The position numbers were made by a program, and so were the translations under genes. From NCBI RefSeq assembly GCF_015773195.1, contig NZ_JADWYK010000006.1, forward strand, positions 248,001-312,000: a stretch of 64,000 nt of DNA, given 5' to 3'. Numbering within the stretch: the stretch's first letter is position 1; each line of letters opens with the position of its first letter. Shown in pieces: positions 1 through 8,625 of the stretch. A model generated the notes under the pieces. It made no database searches and was not told the DNA's origin. It saw nothing but the letters and a program-made list of their open reading frames with translations. Source of the stretch: Hymenobacter guriensis (GTDB lineage: Bacteria; Bacteroidota; Bacteroidia; Cytophagales; Hymenobacteraceae).

Positions 1-384
1 GCCGAGTACCTGAATGTGCGGAGTGAGCTGGTCGAGGTGGTCACGGTCGGGGCGGCGCAGCACGGCGCGCACCTTGTCCATGGCCGCCGAGCTTAGCTGG
101 GCCGTGGGCGCATCGGTAAGGTGGGCGGCCAGCTTCTCGGCCGTGAGCAGAGCGGTAGCTTCTTCGCGGGTAAACATGACGGGCGGCAGGCGGTAGCCCT
201 CGGCCAGGGAGTAGCCAATGCCGGGCTCCCCAAGCAGCGGTACGCCCGCTTCTTCCAGGGTGCGCAGGTCGCGGTAGATGGTGCGCAAGCTCACCCCAAA
301 CTGCTCAGCCAACGCGCCCCCGCTTACTTTGCGCCGGGCCTGCAGCTGGATGAGGATAGCCGTAACGCGGTCAAATCGATTCAT
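1..384 (-). CDS. WYL/YafY-type HTH transcriptional regulator, C-terminally cut by window edge
   Basis: The reading frame is open from the ATG at 384 to the first base of the window (128 codons visible), so the 3' part is missing. The N-terminus begins MNRFDRVTAILIQLQ and continues with a winged helix-turn-helix whose recognition part reads GVSLRTIYRDLRTLEEAG, the hallmark of the HTH_11/DeoR-like domain of YafY-type regulators. After it comes GYSLAEGYRLPPVMFTREEA, the usual linker into the WYL sensor domain, which would lie beyond the window. Such proteins are DNA-binding repressors or activators responding to an unknown ligand. The target cannot be told from here. Family assignment is firm, function is not. 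Confidence 0.85.
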   Translation of the reverse strand, partial: MNRFDRVTAILIQLQARRKVSGGALAEQFGVSLRTIYRDLRTLEEAGVPLLGEPGIGYSLAEGYRLPPVMFTREEATALLTAEKLAAHLTDAPTAQLSSAAMDKVRAVLRRPDRDHLDQLTPHIQVLG

Positions 385-494
385 CAGCTAAAGGTAGCAA
401 GGGCCAGGGCAAGCCGGCCAAGCAGGGCTCCACCTCAATCGGGCAGCCACCTGCTACCCCCCTTTCCTACCCGTTTGCACTATAGCCAGATCCT

Positions 495-544
495 GCTTCC
501 TGACTGCTTCTCGACTTCCTCTTGACTGCTTCCTGACTGCTTCT
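495..544. repeat. 17-bp direct repeat, period 33 bp
   Basis: GCTTCCTGACTGCTTCT occurs at 495-511 and again at 528-544. The spacer CGACTTCCTCTTGACT is itself related, so the block reads as a degenerate tandem array of a TGACTGCTTC-like unit. It lies upstream of the regulator gene starting at 384. It could be replication-slippage noise or a multi-site operator; nothing distinguishes these here. Confidence 0.6.
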
Positions 545-626
545 GGGCTTTGTGGCAGGTAGGTACTTCCCGGACTCCGGGATGAATAGGACAGAAATAA
601 GCCCGGCACTTTACTTCCTGTAACCA

Positions 627-672
627 CAGCAGCCTGCCGGAACCTTCATGCCAAGGTTCCGGCAGGCTGCTG
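627..672. terminator. 20-bp perfect hairpin, probable terminator
   Basis: CAGCAGCCTGCCGGAACCTT (627-646) is exactly complementary to 653-672, with a 6-base loop. It lies 65 bp downstream of the stop of the minus-strand gene 738-2018, so a terminator role is likely. It lacks a clear T-tract on either strand, so a processing or mRNA-stabilising hairpin is also possible. Confidence 0.5.
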
Positions 673-737
673 ACTACCTATTTCCGCCTACGTCTTCGGG
701 CTTCCGCAGAGTGCCCTGATGGGCGTAAAACAGGCGC

Positions 738-2018
738 TTAGTTCCGGCTCAGCACTTTCTGGGCGTAGCCGCTCCGGGCCAGGAAGGCGGTGGCGTCTTT
801 CAGGTTGAGCATGTCGGCTACGGCTTGCTTCTTGTCGGCGGCCTGCTGGTAGTAGGCCTCGCAGATTTTGTAGCCGATGTAGTAGCCCAGGTCGCAGGGC
901 CGCTCGGCGGTTTCCTCGTGGGAGTTGGCAATCCAATGGTCCCATTTCTTGCCGTTCATTTCCTTTTCAAACTCCTGCCAGAGCTGCTTTTCGTGGGCGT
1001 CGCCGTACACGAACAGGCGGCGGTTGGCGCCTTTCGTGTCACTCACCAGCCCGGCCAGGAAATCGGCCATGCCTTCGTTGATGGCCCCGTGCAGCAGCGT
1101 CCCGTCGGAGTTCAGCTGGATGTTATGAATCATTTCGTGTACCACCACAATGGGCAGCTCTTCCACCGAATCAAGGCGGTTGCGCTGCACCATTGTCAGC
1201 TCGGCCGTTTTCACTCCCGGCCCGCCGGCCGACTGGTCGGTGCCCAGCAGCAGGCCCGAGGGGCTAACCGTGCCGCCCGAGTTGTAGCCCCCGATCAGGA
1301 AGTACACGTCGGAAAACGTGGCGGCCGGGTACAGCTCCTTCAGGCGCTGGAAATACGTCAGCACCCGGGGCTTCAGGCCCTCCAGGGCCAGGGTGGTGGG
1401 CCGGATGGAGGCGTAGAACTGCGGCTTGCGCCGGATGCTCCGCACAAAGCGCGGCACGTTGTAGATGCGGGAGCTGTAGTAGTCCTGCAGCCCCACCGAG
1501 GCCTTGTCGAAGTAGTATTTCTGGTAAATCTGAGCGGCGTGGGCGGTGTCGCGCTGGGCGCGGTCGTAGGCCTGCCAGAAGTGGCTGATGTCGGTAGTAA
1601 CCAGCTTTACGTCCTCGGGCCGGCTGATGATGCGGCGGTTGGCGGCGGTACGGCGGATGAGCTTTTCCCAGTCGGGCCGGGTGCGCAGCAAGGCCAGGTC
1701 GGTGTCGTTGCGCAGGTTGTTGGCGTCGTCGAAGCCGGCTTTGATGGACTGGTTCAGGTACTGGTAGGCCCTGGCGGCGTCGCCCTGCAGGCCGTAGCAG
1801 CAGGCTTCGTTGTAGAGGGCCGAGGCCCGCTGGCGGCGCGTGGCGGCTTTTTGGCGGGTGGCCAGGTCGTAGGTGGCGGCGCTGGCCGGGTACTGCTTTT
1901 CCTGGTACTGCTTCTGGGCAGCATTCATCAGCGAATCGACGGACAAAGGGCGCTGGGCCAGGGCGCGGGAAGAGGACAGGCAGGCAGCGGCCGCCAGGGC
2001 CAGGACAACGGATTTCAT
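738..2018 (-). CDS. Secreted DUF2268-like putative zinc metalloprotease
   Basis: 426 residues from the ATG at 2018, chosen because it starts a signal peptide (MKSVVLALAAAACLSSSRALAQ); the frame stays open 22 codons further upstream without a better start. Residues about 25-140 look like a TPR-type helical region (ALYNEACCYGLQGDAARAYQYLNQS). The second half carries HEMIH at about 294-298 followed about 18 residues later by NEGMADF, which fits an HExxH zinc site with a downstream Glu ligand. The stretch FLIGGYNSGGTVSPSGLLLG resembles the DUF2268/GldB-related predicted proteases. Likely periplasmic or outer-membrane associated. The substrate is unknown and the family call is from motif memory, not a search. 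Confidence 0.7.
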   Translation of the reverse strand: MKSVVLALAAAACLSSSRALAQRPLSVDSLMNAAQKQYQEKQYPASAATYDLATRQKAATRRQRASALYNEACCYGLQGDAARAYQYLNQSIKAGFDDANNLRNDTDLALLRTRPDWEKLIRRTAANRRIISRPEDVKLVTTDISHFWQAYDRAQRDTAHAAQIYQKYYFDKASVGLQDYYSSRIYNVPRFVRSIRRKPQFYASIRPTTLALEGLKPRVLTYFQRLKELYPAATFSDVYFLIGGYNSGGTVSPSGLLLGTDQSAGGPGVKTAELTMVQRNRLDSVEELPIVVVHEMIHNIQLNSDGTLLHGAINEGMADFLAGLVSDTKGANRRLFVYGDAHEKQLWQEFEKEMNGKKWDHWIANSHEETAERPCDLGYYIGYKICEAYYQQAADKKQAVADMLNLKDATAFLARSGYAQKVLSRN

Positions 2019-2052
2019 AGCGGAGCGAAACGGTGAAAGCGGGAACAATGCC

Positions 2053-2060
2053 CTAAAGTA
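2053..2060 (-). promoter_or_regulatory. Possible Bacteroidota promoter of the DUF2268-like gene
   Basis: On the minus strand TACTTTAG matches the -7 consensus TAnnTTTG at all but one fixed position, and a TTG lies 21 bp upstream, as expected for the -33 element. The start codon is about 35 bp downstream. Weak evidence, based on consensus only. Confidence 0.35.
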
Positions 2061-2176
2061 CCGGCGCCGTTTAAGGCATTGCAATAGGAGTCACCCGTTT
2101 ATGTGAGGTCTGCGAAAAGTCGTCGGGCTACGGCCGGCATTTTTCCCGTATGATGTGGGGTTTTCTCCGGCCGGGG

Positions 2177-2209
2177 TTGCCATCGGCCTTTCTTCGCCTG
2201 TTATCTTTC
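2177..2209 (+). promoter_or_regulatory. Possible Bacteroidota promoter of malQ
   Basis: TTG at 2177-2179, a 22-bp spacer and TATCTTTC at 2202-2209 approximate the TTTG / TAnnTTTG pattern. The ATG chosen for malQ is at 2242, leaving a short leader. Confidence 0.35.
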
Positions 2210-2241
2210 GGCCTCTTTTCCGGTTTCAGCCGCTTCCCCTT

Positions 2242-4974
2242 ATGCAGCTTCAGTTTACCTTACCTTTTCGCACCGACTGGGGCCAGCGCTTCGTGGTGTG
2301 CGGCAACCTGCCCGAGCTGGGCAACTGGCAGGCCGACCACGCCCTGCCCCTGCTCTACCAGCCCGACACCGGCCTCTGGACCCGCGAACTAACCGTGCCC
2401 GACGGCGAGCTGACCGTGGAATACAAGTATCTGCTGCTGGATGAGCGCGACGGCGGCACGCACTGGGAATGGGGCCCCAACCGCCGGGAGCACGTAGCCG
2501 AAAGCCAGTTTGCCCGTGTGGTGCTGGAAGACTACTGGCGCGCTCCCGCCCAGCCCGAAAATGAGCTGTTCACGGCCGCCTTCACCCGCGCCCTCATGCG
2601 CCGCCCTGGTACGGGCACCGCCCCGCGCCCCACCGCCCGCCTGGCCGACTCCGTGGTGCGCTTTCAGCTGCCGGCGCCCCGCGTGGATACCAACCACCAG
2701 CTCTGCATCCTGGGCTCCGATGGGGTGCTGGGCAACTGGGAAGCCCACAAAGCCGTGCTGCTCTCGGACCAGGCTTACCCCACCTGGAGTGCCGACGTGG
2801 CCCTGGAGGATGCCGGCCGGCCCGTCTACTATAAGTATGGCATCTGGGACCCGGCCGAGAAGAAAGTGGTGCAGCTGGAAAGCGGGGAAAACCGCGTGCT
2901 GAGCCCGGCTACCGAGAAGCACACGCTGCGCGTGCGCCACGACGAACAGTTCCGCTACCCCACCGGGCCCTGGCGCGGGGCGGGCGTGGCCTTGCCGGTG
3001 TTTGCCCTGCGCACCCGCGCTGGCCTGGGCGTAGGCGAGTTCACCGATATTCAGCTGCTGGTGGACTGGGCCAAACAGACCGGGCTGAAGATGGTGCAGA
3101 TCCTGCCCATCAACGACACCACCGCCACGCACACCTGGGTCGACAGCTACCCCTATGCGGCTATTTCGGTGTTTGCCCTGCACCCCATGTACTTGTCGCT
3201 TGAGGCCATTGCCCCGCTGGCGCATGCCGAGCAGCAGCAGGAGTTGCACCGCCTCCGCGACGAGCTAAACCAGCGCGACTTTGTGGACTACGAGGCCGTG
3301 ATGAACGCCAAGTGGCACTACGCCCGCCTGCTCTATCAGCAGGAAAAAGCCGCTTTCCTGGCCGATGCGGAGTTCCGGGAGTTTCTGGCTGAGCAGCAAA
3401 GCTGGCTGGTACCCTACGCCGCCTTCTCGGCTTGGCGGGACCGGTTCGGCACGGCCGACTTCGAGCAGTGGCCCGAGGAGTTCCGCACGCCGCCCGGCTA
3501 CGAGCAGATCATCAACTTCGACGCCCCGGAGTTCGACGAGTACGGCCTGCACCTGTTCACGCAGTTTCACCTCGACAAGCAGCTGCGCACGGCCGTGGAG
3601 TATGCCCGCTACCACGGCGTGGTGCTCAAGGGCGACCTGCCCATTGGCATCTACCGCCATTCTGTGGATGCCTGGACCCAGCCTGAGCTTTACCACATGG
3701 ACCGCCAAGCCGGCGCCCCACCCGACGACTTCTCGGTGACGGGCCAGAACTGGCGCTTCCCGACCTACAACTGGCAGCGTATGGCCGAGGATGGCTACGC
3801 CTGGTGGCGCCAGCGCCTCACCCACCTTTCCCGCTACTTCGACGCCCTGCGCATCGACCACATTCTGGGCTTTTTCCGCATTTGGGAAATCCAGGGCGAC
3901 TCGGTGGAAGGCTTGCTCGGCCGCTTTGCCCCGGCCCTGCCCCTGCACCGCGACGAGGTAGCTACCCGTCTGGGCTGGTTTGACTACCCGCGCCTGTGTG
4001 AGCCGTATATCCGCTGGCACATGCTGCGCGACATCTTCGGCGATGAGGCCGACGCCGTGCGCCAGGAGTTTCTGGAGGAGTCGGGCTACGAGTCATTCCG
4101 CTTCCAGGACCACGTGCGCACCCAGCGCCAGATCGAGGCCGTGTTCGAGCAGAAGCTCCAGGCTCAGCCGGACCAGGCCGACCATCTGCGCCATCTGCGC
4201 GACGGGCTTTACCGCCTCGTAAATGAAGTGCTGTTCCTGGAAGAGCACGGCACCTACGGTCAGTACCTGCACCCGCGCATCACGCTGCAGCACACCTACT
4301 CCTTCCGGGAGCTCGACGACGAAACCCGCGCGCGCCTCTGGGACCTGTACCTTGATTTCTTCTACCGCCGCCACGAGGAGTTCTGGCGCCGCCAGGGCCT
4401 GGTGAAACTGCCGGCCGTACGCTACGCCACCGATATGCTGATCTGCGGCGAAGACCTGGGTATGGTACCGGAGTCGGTGCCGGGGGTGATGAAGGCGCTG
4501 GGCATCCTGGGCCTAAACATCCAGCGCATGCCCGCTGACCCCAAAACCGAGTTCGGCCACCCCGGTGCGGCCCCGTACCTGTCGGTGGTGAGCCCCGGCT
4601 CCCACGACATGAGCACGGTGCGCGGCTGGTGGGAGGAAGACCGGACCAAAACCCAGCGCTTCTTCGAGCAGACGCTGGGCCACTGGGGTGAGCAGGCGCC
4701 GCTGTTCTGTGAGCCGTGGGTAGCCCGCGAAATCCTGGTACAGCACCTCTACTCCCCGGCTATGTGGGCCATCTTCCCCATTCAGGACCTCCTGGCCATT
4801 GACGGGCAGCTGCGCCGCCAGAACCCACAGGAAGAGCAGATTAACGTGCCGGCCAACCCCCAGCACTTCTGGAAATACCGCCTGCACCTGCCCCTGGAGG
4901 AACTGGTAGCCGCCGCTGGCTTCAACGCGCAGCTGGAGCAGCTGGTGAGCCAGAGCGGCCGGACGCAGGGCTAA
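2242..4974 (+). CDS. malQ: 4-alpha-glucanotransferase (GH77) with two N-terminal CBM20 starch-binding domains
   Basis: 910 residues from the ATG at 2242, where the CBM20 fold begins (MQLQFTLPFRTDWGQ); the frame is open further upstream but that part has no domain. Two carbohydrate-binding domains of family 20 precede the catalytic part: one around residues 1-110 (GNLPELGNWQ) and one around 135-245 (SDGVLGNWEAHKAVLL). The GH77 catalytic domain shows the nucleophile Asp in RIDHILGFFR (about 539), the acid/base Glu in CGEDLG (about 737) and the third Asp in GSHDMSTVRGWW (about 789). The enzyme transfers alpha-1,4-glucan segments between maltodextrins, in the cytoplasm. The double CBM20 layout is that of plant DPE2-type enzymes. 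It stands alone, with no other glycogen genes nearby. Confidence 0.95.
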   Translation: MQLQFTLPFRTDWGQRFVVCGNLPELGNWQADHALPLLYQPDTGLWTRELTVPDGELTVEYKYLLLDERDGGTHWEWGPNRREHVAESQFARVVLEDYWRAPAQPENELFTAAFTRALMRRPGTGTAPRPTARLADSVVRFQLPAPRVDTNHQLCILGSDGVLGNWEAHKAVLLSDQAYPTWSADVALEDAGRPVYYKYGIWDPAEKKVVQLESGENRVLSPATEKHTLRVRHDEQFRYPTGPWRGAGVALPVFALRTRAGLGVGEFTDIQLLVDWAKQTGLKMVQILPINDTTATHTWVDSYPYAAISVFALHPMYLSLEAIAPLAHAEQQQELHRLRDELNQRDFVDYEAVMNAKWHYARLLYQQEKAAFLADAEFREFLAEQQSWLVPYAAFSAWRDRFGTADFEQWPEEFRTPPGYEQIINFDAPEFDEYGLHLFTQFHLDKQLRTAVEYARYHGVVLKGDLPIGIYRHSVDAWTQPELYHMDRQAGAPPDDFSVTGQNWRFPTYNWQRMAEDGYAWWRQRLTHLSRYFDALRIDHILGFFRIWEIQGDSVEGLLGRFAPALPLHRDEVATRLGWFDYPRLCEPYIRWHMLRDIFGDEADAVRQEFLEESGYESFRFQDHVRTQRQIEAVFEQKLQAQPDQADHLRHLRDGLYRLVNEVLFLEEHGTYGQYLHPRITLQHTYSFRELDDETRARLWDLYLDFFYRRHEEFWRRQGLVKLPAVRYATDMLICGEDLGMVPESVPGVMKALGILGLNIQRMPADPKTEFGHPGAAPYLSVVSPGSHDMSTVRGWWEEDRTKTQRFFEQTLGHWGEQAPLFCEPWVAREILVQHLYSPAMWAIFPIQDLLAIDGQLRRQNPQEEQINVPANPQHFWKYRLHLPLEELVAAAGFNAQLEQLVSQSGRTQG

Positions 4975-5126
4975 GGGCGCAGGAAGCGTAGTCAGCGGAG
5001 GAAGTGTGAGCCACCCTTTGCGGCCCGCGCTTGAGTTGGAATAAAGCCCTGTGCCCAGCGGCTCCAGAACTAGCATCGTACAACTTAAGCCACTAAGGTT
5101 CTAGTGTTGTGCGGTGCTAGCTTCTT

Positions 5127-5945
5127 TTACCTGCCTTTGGACTTTTTAGTCGGTGGAAGTTCTACGTGGAACCAACTGTAGCTCTTATTTTCATTCCGGA
5201 AGGCAGTGCTCCGTATGGCCTTATTTTCAATGAAAATCTTGGTGAAATAGCTCTTATAATACCAAACGAAGAAAATACTACCCCAAGTAGGTTGCTCGAC
5301 ATCCTCATAGCCTAAGCTTATATCACGAGGTGTATCGGTCTTAAATCCCCGAAACTGCCCTTGATAGTATTCCTGCTTGGTCAAGATCCGGGTTCCTTCC
5401 GGAGAAATTTGATAATAAAATTCCCCGCCGTAAACAGCCACTCCATTTGTCTGAAAAGCCGGTAGCATCCAGACTGACAGAGTGTTATCTGGATTTCGCT
5501 TTATAAACTGATTGAATCGGATGCTGGTGTTGGCCTTAATTGGCTGTAATGCCTGATTAGCTACAATAAGGCCCCGCGAGTGAGTGTTTACCAATGCCGT
5601 ATCCACTTGGCTTTTCACGCGCTTTACCAATCCATCATGCCCTACTATGTAATGAAACACTTGGTCAAATCGACCTGCTGCATATTTACCATATACAGCA
5701 TGCCATAAGCTGTCTTGTGCCTGAAAACAGAACCACTCGCTTCCTAACCGCGCCATTTCCGTTTTGTCTTCCTTCATTACACTATCGGAAGTGACCCATG
5801 CTACCCGGTCATACTCGCAAAGCCAGCGTACCTGTTCAAATTTTTCGTTGAAGGCTTTAATGTCGAGAGTTGGGGATTTTTGTTTTTGTCCTTGAACAGA
5901 CAGTATAGTTATTGATAAGATGGCAAAAAGAAGAATCTGTTTCAT
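5127..5945 (-). CDS. Hypothetical secreted protein, AT-rich
   Basis: 272 residues with a clear signal peptide (MKQILLFAILSITILSVQGQ). I do not recognise the rest. It is rich in aromatic residues (TWGSIFFVWYYKSYFTKIF) and ends in a basic tail (PPTKKSKGR). Base composition and codon choice are visibly more AT-rich than every neighbour, which suggests recent acquisition. It faces malQ convergently, and no partner gene adjoins it. A role in the cell envelope is a guess from the signal peptide only. Confidence 0.7.
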   Translation of the reverse strand: MKQILLFAILSITILSVQGQKQKSPTLDIKAFNEKFEQVRWLCEYDRVAWVTSDSVMKEDKTEMARLGSEWFCFQAQDSLWHAVYGKYAAGRFDQVFHYIVGHDGLVKRVKSQVDTALVNTHSRGLIVANQALQPIKANTSIRFNQFIKRNPDNTLSVWMLPAFQTNGVAVYGGEFYYQISPEGTRILTKQEYYQGQFRGFKTDTPRDISLGYEDVEQPTWGSIFFVWYYKSYFTKIFIENKAIRSTAFRNENKSYSWFHVELPPTKKSKGR

Positions 5946-6116
5946 TCGCGGGTTCGAGTGCCTAGTCAGGACTAAAGGTTACATATTATCGGCGTAAATC
6001 TATACCTGCTTCTTAGTCCCTCGCCGTTATTTTCGTATCCCTGCTTTGGCCTCCAGTTACCTTGGAGCGCCAGAAAACTTCATTTGATACCTTTCACGTT
6101 TTCAGCTCTATCAGCC

Positions 6117-6332
6117 ATGCCTACTCTTCAGTTTAAAACCAGCATCAACTGCGCCAACTGCCTGCGGGCCGTTACTCCCTTTCTCGACGCCGAGCCCACG
6201 GTGAAGAAATGGAGCGTGGACACCAGCAACCCCGCCAAGGTCCTGACGGTGGAAGGTGAGAATGTTATTCCCGAGCAGGTAATGAAAGCCGTAGCCCAGG
6301 CCGGGTTCGACATCGAGCCATTGGCCGCCTAG
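6117..6332 (+). CDS. Small HMA-domain metal-binding protein (CopZ-like)
   Basis: 71 residues from the ATG at 6117, since MPTLQFKTSINCANCLRAV is the normal beginning of a heavy-metal-associated domain; an upstream in-frame ATG at 6084 would add an unrelated extension. The CxxC metal motif is Cys-Ala-Asn-Cys at about residues 12-15. The length equals one ferredoxin-like HMA fold. Such proteins carry Cu(I) or similar ions to a P-type ATPase or act in detoxification. No ATPase is adjacent, so partner and metal are unknown. A hairpin follows at 6361-6394. Confidence 0.85.
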   Translation: MPTLQFKTSINCANCLRAVTPFLDAEPTVKKWSVDTSNPAKVLTVEGENVIPEQVMKAVAQAGFDIEPLAA

Positions 6333-6360
6333 AGGCACCAAAATGCCCCGGCATCAACGC

Positions 6361-6394
6361 AACAAGCCCCGACCTTTGCAGGCCGGGGCTTGTT
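6361..6394 (+). terminator. Hairpin after the HMA gene
   Basis: AACAAGCCCCG (6361-6371) pairs with CGGGGCTTGTT (6384-6394) across a 12-base loop, 28 bp after the HMA stop. The following T-rich stretch is short. Probable terminator. A second small inverted repeat, ACAGATA (6462-6468) with TATCTGT (6479-6485), lies further on and is unexplained. Confidence 0.55.
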
Positions 6395-6600
6395 GTAAGC
6401 AGGAAATAAAGGTGAGTGAGTGGTGTCCGTCTGGCTCGCAGGGGCTGAGGTGGGGCCATGCACAGATAGGTGCTTGCTTATCTGTAGGGTAGCTGGCAAC
6501 AATTGCTGCACGAAAACGGGTGCAGGCATTACCTAACGGATGTTTGGTGCGTATACCCTTTCTTTGGTTTTCGTCCCGCCCATCTGCTTACTACCCACCC

Positions 6601-7137
6601 ATGAAATACCTTGTTCTGGTGCTTGGCCTGCTGGCCAGCAGCTGGGCAGTGGCCCAGGAAGCACCCTTCCAGTTTTCGCCGCTCCCGCTGGATGCGCGCA
6701 CCCACCAGGTATTGTACACAGGCACCGTACCGAATGCGGCTACGGCTGCTCAGCTGCTGGCGCGGGCCCAGAGCTGGCCCGGCTCCGCACCGTATCAGGC
6801 CACGCTTCGGCGCTGCAACCCCGAAGCCGGAACCATGAAAATGCGCGTAGACAGTCGCCACGGCCTGGAAAACTACACCGGGCAGCTGACGATACGCGTC
6901 GAAGATGGGGCCTACACGTATCACCTCACGGACCTCACGTACACTCAGCCCGGTTTCGCCCGGGCCGGCAAGCATAGTCCTGGCACCGTTACCCAGCGCC
7001 TGGAAAGCCTAGTGTACACGCGGCCCAGCAAGTACCGAACCCGTAAGCTAACCGAAATCCACGCCCGCCTCCAGCAGCTGCTCGAAAGCCTGCACCAGAC
7101 CATGCACACTGAAGGTCCGGACCTGGTAACCCGCTAG
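6601..7137 (+). CDS. Small secreted DUF4468-like protein
   Basis: 178 residues from the ATG at 6601, which opens a signal peptide (MKYLVLVLGLLASSWAVAQ); the frame reaches back to 6520 but without a plausible leader. The middle contains an alternating beta pattern ending in LTIRVEDGAYTYHLTDLTY, which resembles the DUF4468 (TBP-like fold) domain of Bacteroidota secreted proteins. The C-terminal helix is charged. A related-looking protein is encoded at 24668-25243. No biochemical role is known for these proteins; the family call is by resemblance only. Confidence 0.7.
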   Translation: MKYLVLVLGLLASSWAVAQEAPFQFSPLPLDARTHQVLYTGTVPNAATAAQLLARAQSWPGSAPYQATLRRCNPEAGTMKMRVDSRHGLENYTGQLTIRVEDGAYTYHLTDLTYTQPGFARAGKHSPGTVTQRLESLVYTRPSKYRTRKLTEIHARLQQLLESLHQTMHTEGPDLVTR

Positions 7138-7176
7138 CGGCGCGGCCAACAACCAGCCGACCACGCCGCCGCAAGT

Positions 7177-8550
7177 CTACGATACCAATTCCTTGCGGTA
7201 GGTTTTCTCGAACTCCTCGTCAACGTGGTAGATGGACTCCTCGTGCTGGCTCAGGTCGAGGCCCAGCTCTTCGTCGCCCACTTTCACGCGTAGGCCAAAC
7301 AGCTTATCCGTAAGCTTCAGCAATGCCCACGATACGGCGAAGGTGTAAACAATAACGATGGTCAGTCCCAGTAGGTGATAGCCGAATACGGTAGCCGTGC
7401 CATTCACCAAACCTACTTTAGCGGCAAAAACGCCCGTCAGCAGCATGCCTACAATACCCCCCAGCCCGTGGCAGGGAAACACGTCGAGCGTGTCGTCGAG
7501 GGTGGTGCGGTTTTTCCAGTTCACACCCATAAAGCTCACGGCCGAGCCCACCACACCAATCAGAATGCTTTGCCCGTAGTCGACGTAGCCGGCGGCCGGC
7601 GTAATGGCTACCAGCCCAACTACCGCTCCAATGCAGGCGCCCATAGCCGTGGGCTTGCCACCCCGGGCTACTTCCAGTAGCATCCAGACCACCAGCGCAG
7701 CGGCCGAGGCCAGGTTGGTATTTACGAACGACAGCGCCGCCATTTCATTGGCCCCCAGGGCCGAGCCGGCATTGAAGCCAAACCAGCCAAACCACAGCAG
7801 GCCCGTGCCCAGGAGCACGAAGGGCACATTGGGAGTAGAAAAAGCCGTTTCGCGGTGCGCCCGGCGCGGGCCCAGCACCATAGCGCCGGCCAACGCGGCA
7901 ATACCGGCCGAAATGTGCACTACGGTGCCGCCGGCAAAGTCGAGCACGCCCCACTTGCGCAGGAAGCCCTCAGGGTGCCAGGTCCAGTGGGCCAGCGGGC
8001 AGTAGATGAACAGGCAGAAAAGGATGATGAACGCCAGGTAGCCCTTGAACCGCACCCGCTCAGCGAACGAGCCGGTAATGAGGGCCGGGGTGATGATGGC
8101 GAACTTCAGCTGAAACGCAAAGAACAGCACAAACGGAATAGCCGGCGACAAAGTAGGGTGTGGGGCCGTGCCCACGTTGCGCAACATGGCAAACGTGAGC
8201 GGGTTACCGATCAGCCCATTCCAGGAGTCACCGTAGGCCAGCGAGAAGCCCACGAAGTACCACACCAGCGAAATCACGCCCAGGGCTACAAAGCTCTGCA
8301 GCATGGTGGAAATCAGGTTTTTGGGCCGCACCATCCCGCCGTAGAAAAACGACAGGCCCGGCGTCATGAGCAGCACGAAGGCCGAGGCGGTGAGCATCCA
8401 GGCTATGTCGGCGGTGTTCAGCACATCGGTCGACGTAGCAGATGGGTGCGGCATGGGCACGAAGGCAGCCACCGCACTTAGCACGAACAGCACTATCAGC
8501 AGCAGCGTGCCGTAGTTTAACCTGGGCTTGGTAGAGAGGGTAGTTTCCAT
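7177..8550 (-). CDS. amt: Ammonium transporter
   Basis: 457 residues from the ATG at 8550 (METTLSTKPRLNYG); upstream in-frame codons were not used because the first membrane helix follows this start directly. The protein is almost entirely hydrophobic, with about eleven helices, and has Amt/Rh signatures such as MLTASAFVLLMTPGLSFFYGG, FAGGTVVHISAGIAAL and LWFGWFGFNAGSALGAN. It conducts ammonium across the inner membrane as a trimer. It lies 75 bp behind a BBP2-type porin gene on the same strand, which points to a two-gene operon for nitrogen uptake through both membranes. No PII gene (glnK) is adjacent. Confidence 0.96.
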   Translation of the reverse strand: METTLSTKPRLNYGTLLLIVLFVLSAVAAFVPMPHPSATSTDVLNTADIAWMLTASAFVLLMTPGLSFFYGGMVRPKNLISTMLQSFVALGVISLVWYFVGFSLAYGDSWNGLIGNPLTFAMLRNVGTAPHPTLSPAIPFVLFFAFQLKFAIITPALITGSFAERVRFKGYLAFIILFCLFIYCPLAHWTWHPEGFLRKWGVLDFAGGTVVHISAGIAALAGAMVLGPRRAHRETAFSTPNVPFVLLGTGLLWFGWFGFNAGSALGANEMAALSFVNTNLASAAALVVWMLLEVARGGKPTAMGACIGAVVGLVAITPAAGYVDYGQSILIGVVGSAVSFMGVNWKNRTTLDDTLDVFPCHGLGGIVGMLLTGVFAAKVGLVNGTATVFGYHLLGLTIVIVYTFAVSWALLKLTDKLFGLRVKVGDEELGLDLSQHEESIYHVDEEFEKTYRKELVS

Positions 8551-8625
8551 AAAGAGAAAGTTGATTGGGTTTGGAACGATGGAAAAAGCGCGACGAAGAC
8601 CGGAGCTGCCGGGGCAGCCGGCCAC

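Larger units (their letters stand above)
385..737. other. Intergenic region with direct repeats and a long hairpin
   Basis: No convincing coding region. It separates two minus-strand genes and holds a pair of 17-bp direct repeats (495-511, 528-544) and a 20-bp perfect inverted repeat (627-672), both listed separately. The promoter of the regulator that starts at 384 must lie in the left part, but I could not pick out a TAnnTTTG element there. Confidence 0.6.

Noticed and set aside
495..544. CRISPR array
   Set aside because: Only two copies of 17 bp, related spacer, and no cas gene in the window.
825..2036. 403-codon plus-strand open frame
   Set aside because: It lies wholly antisense to the DUF2268-like gene and has a Gly/Val/Gln-rich composition typical of the shadow of a GC-rich gene; no domain.
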